Source: Bacillota bacterium
Lineage (GTDB): Bacteria; Bacillota; SHA-98; Ch115; JABLXJ01
Reading direction: 5' to 3'
Length of the DNA: 49,404 nucleotides
NCBI GenBank assembly: GCA_013178125.1
Contig: JABLXJ010000018.1
Span: forward strand, 1 to 49,404
Part shown: positions 9,612 through 17,741 of the stretch, one piece after another
How the letters are laid out: each line of letters starts with the position of its first letter
How positions within the stretch are numbered: the first letter of the stretch is position 1
Notes under the pieces: generated by a model
What the model saw: only the letters and a program-made list of their open reading frames with translations
The model's database searches: none
What the model was told of the DNA's origin: nothing
Made by a program: the position numbers and the translations under genes

Positions 9612-9755
9612 CTATTTCAGCGCCAGGCTGATGAGCCAGCCGAATATCCCGAGCGTGCCCAGGATAATGGCTATGAGGAACAGGATCAGGCCCCATTCGC
9701 TCGATGCAGACACCGGCTTCTGGGCTTCATTCTCGAGCTCTTCACGGTTTTTCAT
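9612..9755 (-). CDS. 47-residue single-pass membrane peptide
   Basis: A short gene that is easily missed: ATG at 9755, stop TAG at 9612, 47 codons. The product has a charged N-terminus (MKNREELENEAQK), then one long hydrophobic helix from about residue 21 to 46 (WGLILFLIAIILGTLGIFGW). The ribosome binding site GAGGGGA is nine bases before the ATG, and codon use is like its neighbours. It lies just downstream of the larger membrane protein gene on the same strand. No family is recognised; it could be a small membrane regulator. Confidence 0.6.
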   Translation of the reverse strand: MKNREELENEAQKPVSASSEWGLILFLIAIILGTLGIFGWLISLALK

Positions 9756-9883
9756 ATATGGCTTCCCCTCTCTGTTATCCTTTTTCAGCTTAGCCTAGAT
9801 TGGCCTAGCCTAGCTTTCCCTAGTTTCGATCTGCTAGGTAGCCTCAACCAGCCTCATATCGCAGGATGTGAGGCATGTGAGAT

Positions 9884-10294
9884 CTAGGATGTGAAAACGG
9901 AGAAGAGGGGCCAGCCTTTATACCTGCTCCCGTTGCATGAAGGAGTGAGCAATGCTGCGAGGAAAACGGCTGACACGCGGCCACCTTCGGGCTCCATGAC
10001 TGTCCCCCTGAGCTCCGGCTGGAGCTTGACCTTTTGATCCTGGAGCCTGAGCGGAGTCCAGGTCCGCAGCGTAAGCGTCCCTTGCGGCAGCTCGTTTTCA
10101 CGGCATGAGTTTGTCAACGCGGCGGCGGAGCTCTGTGGGCTTGAGACAATGGTAATATGAGGGACGCTGAGGTCCTGGGGACGGTAGCCCTCCGATATGG
10201 AGTTACTCAGGGGGGCCATGCCCCAGACCAGGACGATGCAGAAAAGCGCTATGAGGATGCCCCTCATGCTCTTGCTGAGCCTGCCGGCCCGCAT
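9884..10294 (-). CDS. Single-pass membrane protein, unknown
   Basis: The open frame extends upstream to a TTG at 10429, but a promoter-like pair lies inside that upstream part and no ribosome binding site precedes the TTG. I therefore favour an ATG at 10294 (or 10267), giving about 137 residues: a basic start (MRAGRLSKSMR), one membrane helix (GILIALFCIVLVWGMAPL) and an extracytoplasmic domain of some 100 residues with PHITIVSSPQSSAAALT and a C-terminal hydrophobic patch. I recognise no family. It sits downstream of the glycosidase gene on the same strand, but after a 240-base spacer, so it is probably a separate unit. Confidence 0.5.
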   Translation of the reverse strand: MRAGRLSKSMRGILIALFCIVLVWGMAPLSNSISEGYRPQDLSVPHITIVSSPQSSAAALTNSCRENELPQGTLTLRTWTPLRLQDQKVKLQPELRGTVMEPEGGRVSAVFLAALLTPSCNGSRYKGWPLFSVFTS

Positions 10295-10408
10295 GAGGCT
10301 ATTGATGGACCCAGTGGGAGGATTTATTTTTATATCGCCAGAATCAATGCCTGATCCGGGATTAACCCTCGAGCTCGCTGCCACGAATCTATCACCCGCG
10401 CCGTCCAA

Positions 10409-10437
10409 ATTATAACGTCTAAATTGCAAATTGGAAA
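10409..10437 (-). promoter_or_regulatory. Candidate promoter for the single-pass membrane protein
   Basis: On the minus strand TTTCCA (10437-10432), 17 bases, then TATAAT (10414-10409). The perfect -10 and spacing are good; the -35 matches consensus at four of six. A further TATAAT-like box lies about 60 bases upstream. Confidence 0.4.
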
Positions 10438-10551
10438 GGATAAAAACGGGTCGGAACAGCGCTAATCTGATTATAACATACCATCAAACTTAATGGCACT
10501 ATTATTGCAGATGATGATATGATGATCGATGATGATCGCCCTGATACCCGT

Positions 10552-10563
10552 TTGAGCGCTCAA
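10552..10563. promoter_or_regulatory. Perfect 12-bp palindrome, possible LacI-type operator
   Basis: TTGAGCGCTCAA is a perfect palindrome with the central CG typical of LacI/GalR-family operators. It lies beyond the 3' end of the beta-mannosidase-like gene and upstream of the single-pass membrane protein gene. A LacI regulator is encoded 3 kb away. The match is suggestive only. Confidence 0.3.
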
Positions 10564-10670
10564 GCGGTTCATTGCACCAGGTTACATCCCGTTGGCCCAA
10601 GTCAGCTCCCATGACTCTGCTGGATCATCTCGGAGAAACATGGATCGAGTTGTCGCTTATCGGGGAAGAC

Positions 10671-13358
10671 TCATTTCTCAGCACGGTTGTATTCGAGAGC
10701 GTATTCCAGCACAGTCGTATTCCAGCCAGAGACCTGTAATGAAGGCCGTCCCACCACGCCTTTAGTTTTCCCTGATGTGATTTCCCCTGGCACGATCGAA
10801 AACTGGAACACCTCGGATTCACCTGGTAGGATTGTAACATAGTTCCTTTTATAGAAGACCTCATCGCATAATTCCGGTGTTTCGAGAACCACGAACATCG
10901 CCGGACTTTTACCGGTATTCGCAACTTCCATTAAATACGCTTGCTCAATTGAGCTGCCGGATCCTCGGCCGGTTTGTTCGCGTATGATCTTGTTGATCTG
11001 CAGCTGTGTCTTGGGGGCTTGCAGCAGCGGCTGGAGTGGATCAGTCTCTTTACTCGAAAAAACATATGTAGTTGAGTTTCTGACCTGCTGGGCCTCATTC
11101 CAGATTTGCAGGTGCAAAAGAAAAACATCCTCGAAGGCTACGGGGATCTGCCACTCAACAGGCCCGATGTCATACGCGCACTCTTCGCAGGTAATCAAGT
11201 CGACTTCACCGGAGTTGTCCACGTATGATCTGCCTTTGAGGTCAGTTATGGAATACGCGTAGGTGTATCTGCCTCCCGGTAATCCCGGGCCCGTGTTTAT
11301 CCATAGATCGGCGCTGAATGTCTCAGCCGGTTTCCACACGAGCTTTTCATAGGAGGCCCCCAGATACACGCTCGAGTAACAGTCGGCGACCCAATAATAA
11401 GCCATCTTTGGTACCGTATAGTAGTCTATTGCGGAAGTACATACGGCGTTGGGCCAGGGTTCGTTGAATTGCCAGGGGATTGTCCCCGAACACCGGAACT
11501 TGCGCCGCATGTTGGAAGCTATAGCATATCGGAGCCCCTCGGCCTGGATGATTTGGGATGCCTTCACGAACATATCGATCTCGTGTAGCTCGCCAAAGAG
11601 TTCTTCGAGTTGTTTCCTGTGGTCCCACCAGTCGCCACCGTGATGATGCCATGACGGGTTGGAGTTGTCGGGTGGCCACATGGAGGCATCTTCCAGGAAT
11701 CGCCTGAGCGACCCCGTCGAGGTGGCACCCGGGCAGCCAAGCTCGCTGTGGAACAACGCCTTGTTGCTATTGTAAAGATAGTAATGCTCATGCGCACCCA
11801 GGTAGTGCCAGGGCCCGTGTACGTCATGTACTTCAGCATGCTTCTTTACGATATCTCGCGTGAGGGTAAACACAGGGCCGGTTGGAGAGCTCGGAAAAAA
11901 CGGCCTGTCAGGATCCAGCTCGGTGACTGTTGTTTGCAGAGCAGCTATCACAGGTTCATCGCCTGTGATTGGGATCTGGTTCTCATCCATAAGTTCGTTT
12001 CCGCCGCACCACGCCACAAGGGACGGGTGGTTCCGCCTCAACGGGATTATCCCTCGGGCCTCTCGAACGAGCATTTCTATGTATTCGGGGTCGCTGGAGG
12101 GCATATTGTCCAGGCCAGAGCTTGACAAGATGAATTCCTGCCATACCATTATTCCGTTCCGATCACAGGCGCGGTAGAATTCCTCTTTTTCGATGAGGCC
12201 GCCGCCCCATACCCTCAGGAGGTTGACATTGGCGCTTCTGGCGAGTTCAATCAGCCTTTTATACTTTCGGCTCAGATCTCGCCCATACAGTTGATCGGCA
12301 GGAACCCAGTTCCAGCCTCGCACAAAAGTCCTCTTTCCATTCACAACGAATGTGTATGCTCGAGCGTTTTGGGGTGCATTGTCATTCGGTATGACTTCAA
12401 TCTTACGTATGCCAAATTCGTCGGTACGCTGATCGAGAACCTCGCCGTCGGCATCGTAGAGTATGATTTCAGATTCATATAAGTTCGGGTCACCCATGCC
12501 GTTCGGCCACCACAGTCTCGGGCGCTCGATCAAGTGTTCGATAGTCAGTTCGCTTCTTGATGTAGTTTCCTCCGGGCTGCACTCCACGACCTTGTTGGAT
12601 ATGGTTTGGCCCGAAAACTTAATGCGGCTTTCGAGCCGCACCCCGTCCAGGGTGCTGGCACCGGTCCGGCCGGTGGCGGCCACACGAGCTACTATTCTGA
12701 TAGTGGCTTGTCCGAGGCTTTCCGCCAGAAATGATCGCACCCAGAGGTCTTCGATCGACGCTTCATCGTATACAACCAGCCTCACAGGTTTCCATATGCC
12801 CAGCGGGACGAGCCTTGTCGAGAAATCCCACCCATACGCCATGCGACATTTATGTGTCCTGACCCTGCTTGTGTAACCTATCTGCGGGTACTCATCAGGT
12901 GCAGCTTCTATTGCTACATAAAGAATATTGTCCTCGCCTGGCTTGATAAAATCCGAGATGTCGAACTCTACGGGAGTAAACATTCCCGTGTGTTCCCCCA
13001 GCTTCCGGCCGTTCAAGAAGAAATGGGCCGAGTAATCTATCCCCTCAAAACGGAGGCCAACCTTCCGGCCGGCCAAATCACTCCCTAAACGGAAGCGCTT
13101 TTGATAGACCCAATCCCTCTCCGATACCCATTCGGCTTTTCTGCTGTTGAGCTCGAAGCAGGGGTCTTCTATCATTCCTAGTCGCAGCAGATCGGTCTGG
13201 ACGGTCCCGGGGACTGAGGCCGGATACCATGAGCCATCCAAACCTGATCCGTCACATCCGTCATTGTCATTCGCGTAGACCTTTTGATAATCCCATGCTG
13301 CTCCTACAAAGCCTTTCAAACGCCAACCTGTACCTGACAGATCGATTACCTGCTTCAT
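10671..13358 (-). CDS. Glycoside hydrolase family 2, beta-mannosidase-like
   Basis: An 895-residue enzyme with the GH2 layout: N-terminal sugar-binding jelly roll (about 1-190, with SVPGTVQTDLLRLG and GIDYSAHFFLNGRKLGEHTG), an immunoglobulin-like domain, the TIM barrel (about 330-650) and C-terminal beta domains. The acid/base is Glu455 in WCGGNE and the nucleophile is Glu539 in LFHSELGCPG; both are intact. The N-terminal GTVQTDLL and the barrel motif NLLRVWGGG are typical of beta-mannosidases, which release mannose from the non-reducing ends of beta-mannosides. No signal peptide is seen, so it acts in the cytoplasm on imported oligosaccharide. Start ATG with GGGAGGAATAGG upstream. It is the last gene of the sugar cluster. 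Confidence 0.9.
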   Translation of the reverse strand: MKQVIDLSGTGWRLKGFVGAAWDYQKVYANDNDGCDGSGLDGSWYPASVPGTVQTDLLRLGMIEDPCFELNSRKAEWVSERDWVYQKRFRLGSDLAGRKVGLRFEGIDYSAHFFLNGRKLGEHTGMFTPVEFDISDFIKPGEDNILYVAIEAAPDEYPQIGYTSRVRTHKCRMAYGWDFSTRLVPLGIWKPVRLVVYDEASIEDLWVRSFLAESLGQATIRIVARVAATGRTGASTLDGVRLESRIKFSGQTISNKVVECSPEETTSRSELTIEHLIERPRLWWPNGMGDPNLYESEIILYDADGEVLDQRTDEFGIRKIEVIPNDNAPQNARAYTFVVNGKRTFVRGWNWVPADQLYGRDLSRKYKRLIELARSANVNLLRVWGGGLIEKEEFYRACDRNGIMVWQEFILSSSGLDNMPSSDPEYIEMLVREARGIIPLRRNHPSLVAWCGGNELMDENQIPITGDEPVIAALQTTVTELDPDRPFFPSSPTGPVFTLTRDIVKKHAEVHDVHGPWHYLGAHEHYYLYNSNKALFHSELGCPGATSTGSLRRFLEDASMWPPDNSNPSWHHHGGDWWDHRKQLEELFGELHEIDMFVKASQIIQAEGLRYAIASNMRRKFRCSGTIPWQFNEPWPNAVCTSAIDYYTVPKMAYYWVADCYSSVYLGASYEKLVWKPAETFSADLWINTGPGLPGGRYTYAYSITDLKGRSYVDNSGEVDLITCEECAYDIGPVEWQIPVAFEDVFLLHLQIWNEAQQVRNSTTYVFSSKETDPLQPLLQAPKTQLQINKIIREQTGRGSGSSIEQAYLMEVANTGKSPAMFVVLETPELCDEVFYKRNYVTILPGESEVFQFSIVPGEITSGKTKGVVGRPSLQVSGWNTTVLEYALEYNRAEK

Positions 13359-13533
13359 TAATACCTATTCCTCCCACCATACCGACGAGATGTGCTTCTT
13401 CTCCTGGACAATGTGCGAGAGCTACTCAATTACTACCCTTGAAAAATACCCTCATGCTCATACACGCGGGGACGTTTTCATCCTTTGCTGGTGCCGCGGG
13501 AAGCGGTAATTTAGTTCCCATCTGTTCTCGTTC

Positions 13534-14547
13534 TCATCTGTTCTTGCATCTAACGCAGCTTTCCCGCTCCACCAGGTTGACACAGACCACTGTCCGTGAA
13601 GGATGGACATTTCGCCCGCTCATGAGCTCCTCCAATCTGACCACAGCGAGAGCACCGATCTCCTCCTTGTGGATTCTCATGGTCGTAAGCGGCGGTTCCG
13701 AATGGATGGCTATGTCAACATCATCGAAGCCTATCACCGATATATCATCCGGGACGCTCATACCGGAAGAGCGTACTGCCTTTATGGCACCGACCGCCAG
13801 ATGATCGTTCGCGCCGAAAATGGCGGTGGGCATGTTCTTGGTCCTCTCCAGCATCCTTTTCATGAGCAGCATGCCGGTTTCCACGGTGGCCTCGAGCTCT
13901 CTATCTGCAACGATAATGTCTGGATCCGGTTCGATTCCAGAGTTTAGGAGAGCCTCCCGATAGCCGTAAAACCTATGTAGTATGCTGGGATGTCTCATGT
14001 TTGCGCCGACGAATCCTATATGTCGGTGGCCCAACCCTATCAGGTAATTGACTGCCTCAAACGCTCCATCGAAATTATCGATTTCTACACGGTTCATCCT
14101 TTTATCGACGATGTTACAGTCTACGAATACCGCAGGGTATTCGAGTTCCACAACACGCCTGAAGAAGGCTTTTGTGGTCTGTGCCGCCACTATCACCCCG
14201 TCGACTTTCCCTTGATCGAGAAAACCGGTAGCCTCTTCTTCGGAACTTGTTATTGTCAGCATAAAGTGATACCCATCCTTTTTAGCCTGAGCCTCTGCAC
14301 CTTTAAAGATTTTCGTATAGAATAATTCTTGCGGCGAGAAGCCTTTGCCGTCGATCAAAAATGCGAGGTTTCCGGTTCGTCGGGAGAGTTGGTTTATATT
14401 ATTGGGTTCATAGCCTAGATCCCTCATGACTTGGATAATATGCCTTCGCGTGTTATCGCTCACGAGTTCCGGTTTGTTCAAGGCCCGTGAGACTGTGGAC
14501 TTGGCAACCTTGGCCTTTTTTGCGATATCTTCCAGTGTGAGTCTCAT
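13534..14547 (-). CDS. LacI/GalR-family transcriptional regulator
   Basis: A 337-residue repressor: helix-turn-helix at residues 3-22 (LTLEDIAKKAKVAKSTVSRA) with hinge helix LNKPELVS, then a periplasmic-binding-like effector domain (DGVIVAAQT, VNYLIGLGHRHIGFVG, AIFGANDHLAVGAI, ISVIGFDDVDIA). I choose ATG 14547, with AAAGGA nine bases upstream, over ATG 14565 which has none. It sits inside the sugar importer/glycosidase cluster and so most likely controls it in response to an imported sugar. Candidate operators are the palindromes at 15776-15791 and 19307-19319. Confidence 0.93.
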   Translation of the reverse strand: MRLTLEDIAKKAKVAKSTVSRALNKPELVSDNTRRHIIQVMRDLGYEPNNINQLSRRTGNLAFLIDGKGFSPQELFYTKIFKGAEAQAKKDGYHFMLTITSSEEEATGFLDQGKVDGVIVAAQTTKAFFRRVVELEYPAVFVDCNIVDKRMNRVEIDNFDGAFEAVNYLIGLGHRHIGFVGANMRHPSILHRFYGYREALLNSGIEPDPDIIVADRELEATVETGMLLMKRMLERTKNMPTAIFGANDHLAVGAIKAVRSSGMSVPDDISVIGFDDVDIAIHSEPPLTTMRIHKEEIGALAVVRLEELMSGRNVHPSRTVVCVNLVERESCVRCKNR

Positions 14548-14601
14548 CAACTGCGTTCCTTTCATTCATTTATTTACTCGGCACAGTTATTTATTCAACA
14601 T

Positions 14602-15753
14602 TCATTTATAAACCCCATACTCCCTGGCCGTTCGTATAAGCGTACGTATATTCTCCTCTGGCGTGTCCCTGCCGCACTGATCACCGGTAGAAAGGATAAA
14701 CCCGCCACCGGCAGCGGCGTTGTCGATGGCCTGTCGTGCGGCTCTCTCTACATCCGAGGGGGTCCCTTTGAGCATGACATCGGTGGTGTGGATATTGCCC
14801 ATGAGACAGAGTTTATCACCGTAAAGCTGTTTGAACTCCCGCAAGTTTGAGTCCCCCATCGGCGGGATCTCGAGCGGATTGATGTAATTTAGATTTGTTT
14901 TTTCATAGGCCGACTTGACCACGTGGGCTTCCTTCCCACAAGAGTGGACGCCGGAGATGACACCAGCTTCCTTGCACATCTTGGTAATTTTCTCCAATGT
15001 TGGCAAGGTAAATTTATCCCATAATTCTGGTGATTGCAAGGTGATGCTTCCGCTTCCGACGGTTAAGATATGGTCAACACCTGCATCTATCGCCATTTCA
15101 CATCGACGCAGAGCATTTTTCTCATGTACTTCCCGGAGTTCCTCGAATCTGTCCGGGTGATCATAATAGGCGTATGTGAGCGCTTCGAGGTTTCCGTCGA
15201 AATAGTCAAGCCATGTATGAAACCCCGGACATTCAATGAACGTTCCAAGAGGTCCAAGCTCCCCCAACTCTGCCCTCTGTTCTTCCAAGACGCTAGAGTC
15301 GTAGTCGAGAATCTCGGGGAATAGTGCGAGAAGTCGGGGGAAATCTTGATCAAAATCCTTCACGACTTTAGACGTCTTGGTGGGGGGATCAGCCACATAA
15401 TAAGTCACTGTTTCGGTGAGGTCCCCTGCCGGAGTCTCGAAGACTCTTTCCTCTATCCATCTGCTTTTTGTCTTTTTGAGGCTCAGTCTCCTTGGTTTGA
15501 TTGGATACGGCGTCAGGTATTCGATGTAACCGTCTATGAACCAAGCGTCGAAGTCGTAATATCTCACGGCGTCAATATATGCTTTCCACAGCGGGGGATT
15601 CTCGTTAACATAAATTTCCCAAAACGGCTTTCCAGTCAGTTTACAGGGGATCATATTGGAAATATCGGGCGCAACCGGGATCATGTCCGGCTGCCCGTTT
15701 CGCATGGCAGTCATCATGCGTTCCCTCGAAGTCATTTTCTTCTTAGTTGTCAT
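14602..15753 (-). CDS. URO-D superfamily protein (MtaA/CmuA-like)
   Basis: A 383-residue protein of the uroporphyrinogen decarboxylase superfamily, which also includes corrinoid:coenzyme methyltransferases such as MtaA and CmuA. It shows the N-terminal RERMMTAMRNGQPDMIPVAP motif typical of these, a central LRRCEMAIDAGVDHIL helix, the HSCGK motif whose His and Cys can bind zinc as in the methyltransferases, and a late GGGFILSTGDQCG segment with another Cys. It lacks the arginine-rich N-terminus expected of HemE, and no haem genes are near, so it is not a porphyrin enzyme. It is placed between permease and LacI genes in a sugar cluster; a methyl-transfer or demethylation role on the sugar substrate is only a guess. 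Confidence 0.85.
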   Translation of the reverse strand: MTTKKKMTSRERMMTAMRNGQPDMIPVAPDISNMIPCKLTGKPFWEIYVNENPPLWKAYIDAVRYYDFDAWFIDGYIEYLTPYPIKPRRLSLKKTKSRWIEERVFETPAGDLTETVTYYVADPPTKTSKVVKDFDQDFPRLLALFPEILDYDSSVLEEQRAELGELGPLGTFIECPGFHTWLDYFDGNLEALTYAYYDHPDRFEELREVHEKNALRRCEMAIDAGVDHILTVGSGSITLQSPELWDKFTLPTLEKITKMCKEAGVISGVHSCGKEAHVVKSAYEKTNLNYINPLEIPPMGDSNLREFKQLYGDKLCLMGNIHTTDVMLKGTPSDVERAARQAIDNAAAGGGFILSTGDQCGRDTPEENIRTLIRTAREYGVYK

Positions 15754-15775
15754 TTATCATCATCACCACATTCTG

Positions 15776-15791
15776 TGTAAAGCCGTTTACA
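15776..15791. promoter_or_regulatory. Inverted repeat, candidate LacI operator
   Basis: TGTAAAGCCGTTTACA is a perfect 6-4-6 inverted repeat in the 96-base gap between the permease and URO-D genes, about 23 bases before the URO-D start. AT-rich TATATA boxes lie just upstream on the minus strand, so an internal promoter with operator is plausible. The imperfect repeats TGAACATTACTATAT and TGAACATTGCTATAT also lie in this gap. Confidence 0.45.
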
Positions 15792-15849
15792 ATGAACATT
15801 ACTATATATATCTTAAGTGAACATTGCTATATCCTAACTTACGCCACCC

Positions 15850-16743
15850 TCAACCCTTGACTGCCCCAGCGGTCATCCCCTTGATCAGCCTATCCTGCAG
15901 TATCATGTAGATGACCATGCTCGGTATCATGGCAATCGACACAGCGGCGAGCGTTTCAGACCACTGGACCGCGTACCTCCCCGTAAACCTCAGGATCCCG
16001 AGGGGCAGTGTCTGTTCGGTGTTTCTCGATAGGAAAACGAGGGCGAACAGGAGCTCATTCCACACTCCAAGGAAGCTGAATATCGATACTGTGGCTATAG
16101 CGGGCAGGCTGGTCGGCACTATGATTCTCAAGAAGAGTTGTGGCACCGAACAGCCGTCTATAACCGCTGCTTCCTCAAGCACGCTCGGGATGGACCTCAT
16201 GAAGTTGGTAAGAATGAAGATGGATACGGGTAGATTGAACGCTATATACGGTATAGCCAGGGCGAACCTCGCGCCCAAAGAATTGATGATGGGTTGCATG
16301 CTGATGTAAAGCGGTATGATCGTGGAATGAACCGGTATCATGATTCCCATGAGGAAGAAGGCAAGGGCGAGGCCGGAGAACCTCCATTTCATCCTACTGA
16401 TGGCGTAAGATGCCATAAGAGATACGACCAGAGATACGCTCACGGCGATGGCAGATAGCATCACGCTGTTAAACAAGTTGTACTTAAGTTGATGTTCATT
16501 CCACACCTTTTCATAGACGCTCGCGTCGAAACCTCGTGGGAACCCCCAGGGATTTTGGAAGAACTCCTCGCTATCTCTCAATGAACTTATGATCGTCCAC
16601 GCGATCGGATAAATGACTGTCACTGCCAATGCAATGAGCAGCCCATAGATTATAAGCTTTTTTAGTAGCTGCAGTCTGAGGTTGAATCTGATCTCACGCG
16701 CACCCGACGTGTGGGCTCCCCGAACCGGGACATCTCCCGACAT
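15850..16743 (-). CDS. Carbohydrate ABC transporter permease, MalG type
   Basis: A 297-residue permease of the carbohydrate-uptake-1 family with six predicted helices. The EAA loop is EEAAVIDGCSVPQLFLRIIV (about residues 190-209), and the first helix (LIYGLLIALAVTVIYPIAWTI) is followed by the family motif SLRDSEEFFQNPWGFP. Ends in DRLIKGMTAGAVKG, a hallmark of MalG-type permeases. It starts 15 bases after the partner permease gene. No ATPase gene is in the cluster; such importers often share an MsmX-type ATPase encoded elsewhere. Confidence 0.94.
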   Translation of the reverse strand: MSGDVPVRGAHTSGAREIRFNLRLQLLKKLIIYGLLIALAVTVIYPIAWTIISSLRDSEEFFQNPWGFPRGFDASVYEKVWNEHQLKYNLFNSVMLSAIAVSVSLVVSLMASYAISRMKWRFSGLALAFFLMGIMIPVHSTIIPLYISMQPIINSLGARFALAIPYIAFNLPVSIFILTNFMRSIPSVLEEAAVIDGCSVPQLFLRIIVPTSLPAIATVSIFSFLGVWNELLFALVFLSRNTEQTLPLGILRFTGRYAVQWSETLAAVSIAMIPSMVIYMILQDRLIKGMTAGAVKG

Positions 16744-16758
16744 TGCTTCCCCGCCTCC

Positions 16759-17643
16759 TCAAAACTCGACCGGATTCTGCGCGAACAACTTGTTTAATAT
16801 AACCGTGAGTGCGATGCATAACACCAAGAGAACGACTGAGATAGCGCTCCCGTAACCGTATTCCATCTGGGTAAATGCCTTCTGGTACATCTGGAGCGCA
16901 AGCACATCCGAAGCGTGTGCCGGCCCTCCCCCGGTCAAGACGTATATATTATCAAACGCCTTTATAGAGCTCGTGGTTATAAGCACAAGGCTGATCTTAA
17001 CAAACGGCTTCAGCAGGGGAAATGTGATGTAACGTATCATTTTGAACCCGGTAGCGCCTTCGATCTCTGCTGATTCGAATATGGAATCCGGAACTGAAGT
17101 AATACCGGTGAGAAAGATTACCATGTGATAGCCGAACCACTGCCATGCCACGCTGACTATGACTGCGTAAAGGGCAAATCTCGGGTCAGCGAGCCAAGTG
17201 TGCGTCAAACGCTCCAACCCCAGTCCTCTGAGGGCAGTGTTAAGAATTCCCATATTCGGGTGATATATAAATTGCCAAAGCAGGCTCACCGCTGCCGCCG
17301 AAATGGTACACGGCAAGAAGTAGACATTTCTAAAGAGCTTCGTAAGCTTGCCGAGTCTTACTACAACGCTGGCTAATAGGAATGCCAGGGGTATTTGCAG
17401 CAGTATCGAGCCTATGGTAAACACAAACGTGTTTTTTAAAGCAGTAAAGAAGATGTAGTCTCTTGTAAACAACCGGGCGAAATTGTCTAGGCCAACGTAA
17501 TACAGTTTGCCGACGATATCCCACTTGAAGAAGCTATAAACGACCGACTTCACAATCGGATACGGTATGACTGCACTGTAGAGAAACAGGGCTGGAGCCA
17601 TAAAAACGAATATCAGAAGCTTGTTACCCAACATCTTCTGCAT
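16759..17643 (-). CDS. Carbohydrate ABC transporter permease, MalF/UgpA type
   Basis: A 294-residue permease with six predicted helices, partner of the MalG-type protein. Family features are the early VYSFFKWDIVGKLYYVGLDNF segment, the EAA loop FESAEIEGATGFKMIRYITF (about residues 190-209) and the late GGPAHASDVLALQMYQKAFT motif common in sugar permeases. It follows the binding-protein gene after a 98-base spacer that carries a 10-bp hairpin. Confidence 0.94.
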   Translation of the reverse strand: MQKMLGNKLLIFVFMAPALFLYSAVIPYPIVKSVVYSFFKWDIVGKLYYVGLDNFARLFTRDYIFFTALKNTFVFTIGSILLQIPLAFLLASVVVRLGKLTKLFRNVYFLPCTISAAAVSLLWQFIYHPNMGILNTALRGLGLERLTHTWLADPRFALYAVIVSVAWQWFGYHMVIFLTGITSVPDSIFESAEIEGATGFKMIRYITFPLLKPFVKISLVLITTSSIKAFDNIYVLTGGGPAHASDVLALQMYQKAFTQMEYGYGSAISVVLLVLCIALTVILNKLFAQNPVEF

Positions 17644-17676
17644 ATCACAATTCCACCTCAGTGGGTTATTTTAAAC

Positions 17677-17704
17677 GTTCCGGGGGCCTAAAAACCCCCG
17701 GAAC
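17677..17704 (-). promoter_or_regulatory. Hairpin between sugar-binding protein and permease genes
   Basis: GTTCCGGGGG (17677-17686) and CCCCCGGAAC (17695-17704) form a perfect 10-bp stem with an 8-base loop. On the minus transcript it follows the binding-protein stop by 37 bases and no U-run follows, so partial termination or 3'-end protection that favours the binding-protein message is likely. Confidence 0.65.
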
Positions 17705-17741
17705 ATGTACCATCTGGTCTAGTTCGGTCTCCTTAGTTGGA

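Noticed and set aside
14602-15753. Authentic HemE (uroporphyrinogen decarboxylase)
   Set aside because: It has the methyltransferase-type HxC site and lacks the HemE N-terminal arginine motif; no haem genes are near.
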